Shown here piece by piece: positions 5,924 through 8,320 of a DNA stretch of 8,320 bases. Origin of the DNA: an uncultured Parabacteroides sp. (lineage in GTDB: Bacteria; Bacteroidota; Bacteroidia; Bacteroidales; Tannerellaceae); assembly GCF_905196875.1 (NCBI RefSeq), contig NZ_CAJJWO010000120.1, positions 1 through 8,320 on the forward strand, given 5' to 3'. Position 1 is the stretch's first letter; the number at the start of each line of letters is the position of its first letter. The notes below the pieces were generated by a model that did not search any database, had not been told where the DNA came from, and worked only from the letters and a program-made list of their open reading frames with translations. The translations under genes and the position numbers were made by a program.

Positions 5924-7252
5924 ATGGAAACAACAATTAAAAAAGCAGGAAAAATCAGTCAGTCTATCACTGTTAAAGCGCTGGTTATCGGCTTTCTGAC
6001 CATTATCCTACTTATTCCCGGAATCATGATCCAGGATTTGATACGGGAAAGACAGGACAGAAGTGTCGAGACAATCGAAAAAATCAATGCCAAATGGAGC
6101 AATGCCCAGACCGTCTGTGGCCCAGTACTCACGATCCCCTACACCACTACCCATGTGGATGCAAACAATAAAACAGTCCTTCAGGAACATACGATAAGTA
6201 TCACTCCTGAAAATTTGAATATCGATACACAACTATTCCCGGAAGAAAGATATTACGGGATCTATAAAACGATCCTCTACAAAAGTGAAATAGACCTGTC
6301 GGGAAACTTTGATAAAATAAATTACCAGAAGACCGAGAATAGTACCATCCATTGGGAACAAGCCTACCTGACCATCGGAGTTTCCGACCTGAGAGGTATC
6401 ACCGAAAATATCAGCTTTACGCTCGACAACAAACAGTATCCGGTCGAAGCCGCCGGCAATTACGACAGGTTAATGGGAAAGATATTAGTAGTCAGTCTAA
6501 ATAATGCCGACTCCCTCTTAACCGGCCAGTCATTAAAATTCAATTGCAAAATAAAACTGAACGGCAGTAGTAATATCAATTTCATACCCATTGGCAAAAC
6601 CTCCAAAGTGCACGTGGCCGGCACCTGGAAATCACCCGGTTTTATCGGAAACTTCAGTCCCGAACATACCATTACCGAAAACGGATTTGATGCAAATTGG
6701 AGTGTCCTCCGCTTCAACCGCAGCATCCCTGAAACATGGATAGACAATCAGGTCGACACTTTCGACGATGCTTCTTTCGGTGTAAACCTGATCGACCCGG
6801 TAAACCATTACCAGCAAAATATGCGTTCGGCAAAATACGCATTCATGTTTATCGCACTAACGTTTGTCGTCTTTTTCTTTGTCGAAATACTGACAAAAAA
6901 GCGCATCCATCCCATTCAGTATTTGCTGGTAGGTATAGCTCTGATCCTGTTCTACAGCCTGCTTTTATCGATCTCGGAACAGATTAACTTCGGTATCGCA
7001 TACCTGATTGCCAGTATAGCGACTATCGGACTGATAACGGTTTATACATATAGCATTTTCAAAAACAAAATACAGACAGGCGGACTGGCTGCCATGCTTT
7101 GCATGCTTTACATATTTCTTTACGTAGTGCTCCAGCTGGAAGACATCGCCTTGCTGATAGGAAGCGTAGGTTTGTTCATTATCCTGGGTATTATAATGTT
7201 TTTCTCACGGAAGATTAATTGGTACAGACAGGAAGAAACAGACGACCAATAA
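5924..7252 (+). CDS. creD: CreD-family inner-membrane protein
   Basis: CreD is an inner-membrane protein linked in Enterobacteria to the CreBC regulon, colicin E2 tolerance and envelope integrity; its biochemical role is unknown. The 442-residue protein matches the family length (about 450). It has one N-terminal membrane segment (about 20-37), a large extracytoplasmic region (about 38-303) containing the family-like FIGNFSPEHTITENGFDANWSVLRFNR stretch near 240-266, and five C-terminal membrane segments (about 304-322, 331-350, 356-377, 386-404, 407-426). The ATG at 5924 is preferred; an in-frame TTG at 5879 would run through the operator element. It is third in the module, with its own operator copy. 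No CreBC-type kinase or response regulator is in the window. A TAATAA double stop precedes the terminator. Confidence 0.92.
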   Translation: METTIKKAGKISQSITVKALVIGFLTIILLIPGIMIQDLIRERQDRSVETIEKINAKWSNAQTVCGPVLTIPYTTTHVDANNKTVLQEHTISITPENLNIDTQLFPEERYYGIYKTILYKSEIDLSGNFDKINYQKTENSTIHWEQAYLTIGVSDLRGITENISFTLDNKQYPVEAAGNYDRLMGKILVVSLNNADSLLTGQSLKFNCKIKLNGSSNINFIPIGKTSKVHVAGTWKSPGFIGNFSPEHTITENGFDANWSVLRFNRSIPETWIDNQVDTFDDASFGVNLIDPVNHYQQNMRSAKYAFMFIALTFVVFFFVEILTKKRIHPIQYLLVGIALILFYSLLLSISEQINFGIAYLIASIATIGLITVYTYSIFKNKIQTGGLAAMLCMLYIFLYVVLQLEDIALLIGSVGLFIILGIIMFFSRKINWYRQEETDDQ

Positions 7253-7257
7253 TAAAC

Positions 7258-7304
7258 AAAAAATCCCGGGTTCTGATTTCAACATCATTAACCCGGGATT
7301 TTTT
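7258..7304. terminator. Bidirectional intrinsic terminator between creD and the glycosyltransferase
   Basis: Arms AAAAAATCCCGGGTT (7258-7272) and AACCCGGGATTTTTT (7290-7304) are perfectly complementary over 15 bp, around a 17-nt loop. The GC core ends in a T6 run on the plus strand and, because of the A6 on the other side, also on the minus strand. It therefore can stop both creD and the convergent glycosyltransferase gene. Confidence 0.92.
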
Positions 7305-7344
7305 CGCATGCAAGAGTACTCGATAATGGATTTTTATCCATCCC

Positions 7345-8320
7345 TCAGGATACAAATCTTTTATTCCAATGGCTTAGAAACTTACGCCATAAAAAAATTA
7401 TTGGTAAATATATCTTTAGTATCAAACGACCTACAAAAGGACACAGAAAGGATACGCCTGTAATTAAATAAAAATCTTTTCTTCTCCTCCATAAAAGGGC
7501 CCTTTGTTCTTCCTTACTCCAATAATAATCATATAAAACTGTTTTAGCCTCCATTTCCTTACGATAAATACCATTCAGAAAATAATAATAAAACATCAAA
7601 TAAGCCTCTTCTCTGATAGGCTGGCTATAAGCATATCTATCCAAAAGAAAAAATACAGACTTCGCCATATCAAGCCTAAACTTCCTGATTACTTCCACCT
7701 TCTGATTTGTTATCGATCCTGGTCGCGAAACATAATTATACAAACAATTATCGACAACGACCGATTTCTTTACTTTTAAACAGATTTGCATATTTAAAAA
7801 TAAATCTTCTCCCAGAGAAACCGGAAAATAAACAATCCCATCAAACAAAGATTTCTGCATCAATTTACCACACATAGACCACCTCTTATAAAAAAGCATA
7901 TAAAATAATAAATCCTCTCCAGATAATCCATTCAACAGACTATTTCCCCTTTTTTTTTCTTTATATATATAGTTATCATCCTCACTAACATAATAATAGT
8001 TACAATCGACATACACCGATCCACTTTTTATCATTTCACAATACAGCACTTCTATCGCATTCACTTCCAGATAGTCATCTCCATCTAAATAAAAGACATA
8101 TTCACCACAAATAGCCTCCAGGCCTGATTTACGAGCATAAATCAATCCTTGATTTTCTTTTGCAATAACTTTGATACGATCATCCTTCTCAGCATACTTT
8201 TTGATGATACCGGGAGACTCATCTGTAGATCCGTCATCAACAACAATGATTTCTATATCACGAAATGTCTGATTAATACAAGATAATAAACAAGCCTCAA
8301 GATAGGGGGCAACATTATAT
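7345..8320 (-). CDS. Family 2 glycosyltransferase, 5' end beyond the window
   Basis: This is a GT-A fold family 2 glycosyltransferase that would transfer a sugar from a nucleotide donor to a growing surface glycan (capsule, O-antigen or exopolysaccharide). The reading frame is open to the right edge, so the start is missing; 324 residues are visible. From the edge the frame reads YNVAPYLEACLLSCINQTF, then the nucleotide-binding IIVVDDGSTDES, GLIYARKSGLE, and the metal-binding YLDGDDYLE. Only a short N-terminal strand (about 5-15 residues) is likely missing. The C-terminus is rich in basic and hydrophobic residues (LYLITG-like and VGRLILKIYLPIIFLW stretches), suggesting membrane association. 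It is much more AT-rich than the agu-pab genes, as often seen in surface-polysaccharide loci, and contains an A9G4 tract (7946-7958 on the coding strand). The sugar and acceptor cannot be inferred. Confidence 0.9.
   Translation of the reverse strand, partial: YNVAPYLEACLLSCINQTFRDIEIIVVDDGSTDESPGIIKKYAEKDDRIKVIAKENQGLIYARKSGLEAICGEYVFYLDGDDYLEVNAIEVLYCEMIKSGSVYVDCNYYYVSEDDNYIYKEKKRGNSLLNGLSGEDLLFYMLFYKRWSMCGKLMQKSLFDGIVYFPVSLGEDLFLNMQICLKVKKSVVVDNCLYNYVSRPGSITNQKVEVIRKFRLDMAKSVFFLLDRYAYSQPIREEAYLMFYYYFLNGIYRKEMEAKTVLYDYYWSKEEQRALLWRRRKDFYLITGVSFLCPFVGRLILKIYLPIIFLWRKFLSHWNKRFVS

Noticed and set aside
7326..7341. Small hairpin ATGGAT-TTTT-ATCCAT near the glycosyltransferase stop
   Set aside because: The stem is only 6 bp and AT-rich, with no T-run after it; the strong terminator at 7258-7304 already serves this end.
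8143..8145. TTG at 8145 as the glycosyltransferase start
   Set aside because: The frame stays open to the window edge and encodes the essential VVDDGSTDES motif upstream, so this TTG is an internal leucine codon.
1..8320. tRNA, rRNA, CRISPR arrays, insertion sequences
   Set aside because: No cloverleaf with acceptor end, rRNA segment, regularly spaced repeat array or transposase frame was seen on either strand.

Overview
The window looks like chromosomal DNA of a Bacteroidales member, most likely Parabacteroides or a close relative. The support is Bacteroidetes-type promoters (TAnnTTTG -7 boxes at 3652-3659, 3740-3747 and 4913-4920, the last with a TTG 19 bp upstream), weak Shine-Dalgarno sequences, and protein sequences typical of that order. 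The genus is an inference; no rRNA or other marker gene is present.

Layout. (1) Positions 1-163 are non-coding and densely repetitive: a REP-like GC-rich palindrome, an 18-bp direct repeat and a degenerate 8-bp tandem repeat. (2) Positions 164-3626, minus strand, hold a tight four-gene operon transcribed in the order aguA (agmatine deiminase), aguB (N-carbamoylputrescine amidase), pabB (aminodeoxychorismate synthase component I), pabC-like (aminodeoxychorismate lyase). Gene junctions are a 4-bp overlap, a 1-bp gap and a 17-bp overlap. The first two enzymes convert agmatine to putrescine; the last two convert chorismate to 4-aminobenzoate for folate. (3) Positions 3819-4860, plus strand, hold an AT-rich, divergently transcribed RhuM-family gene broken by a 16-bp tandem duplication; removing one copy restores a 341-residue protein. 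It also carries a perfect 18-bp inverted repeat inside its coding sequence. (4) Positions 4950-7252, plus strand, hold a three-gene module: a polytopic membrane protein, a small winged-helix regulator overlapping it by 4 bp, and a CreD-family inner-membrane protein. A nearly identical 26-bp element with nested palindromes built on ACTTTG/CAAAGT lies immediately before both the first and the third gene, the first copy overlapping the -7 box. It is a strong candidate operator for the winged-helix protein. (5) A strong bidirectional terminator (7258-7304) separates creD from a convergent, AT-rich family 2 glycosyltransferase gene that runs off the right edge.

The most interesting parts are the duplicated operator with its small regulator and CreD (a candidate self-contained envelope-response circuit with no CreBC two-component system in view), and the repeat-driven disruption of rhuM, which may be decay or a reversible switch.
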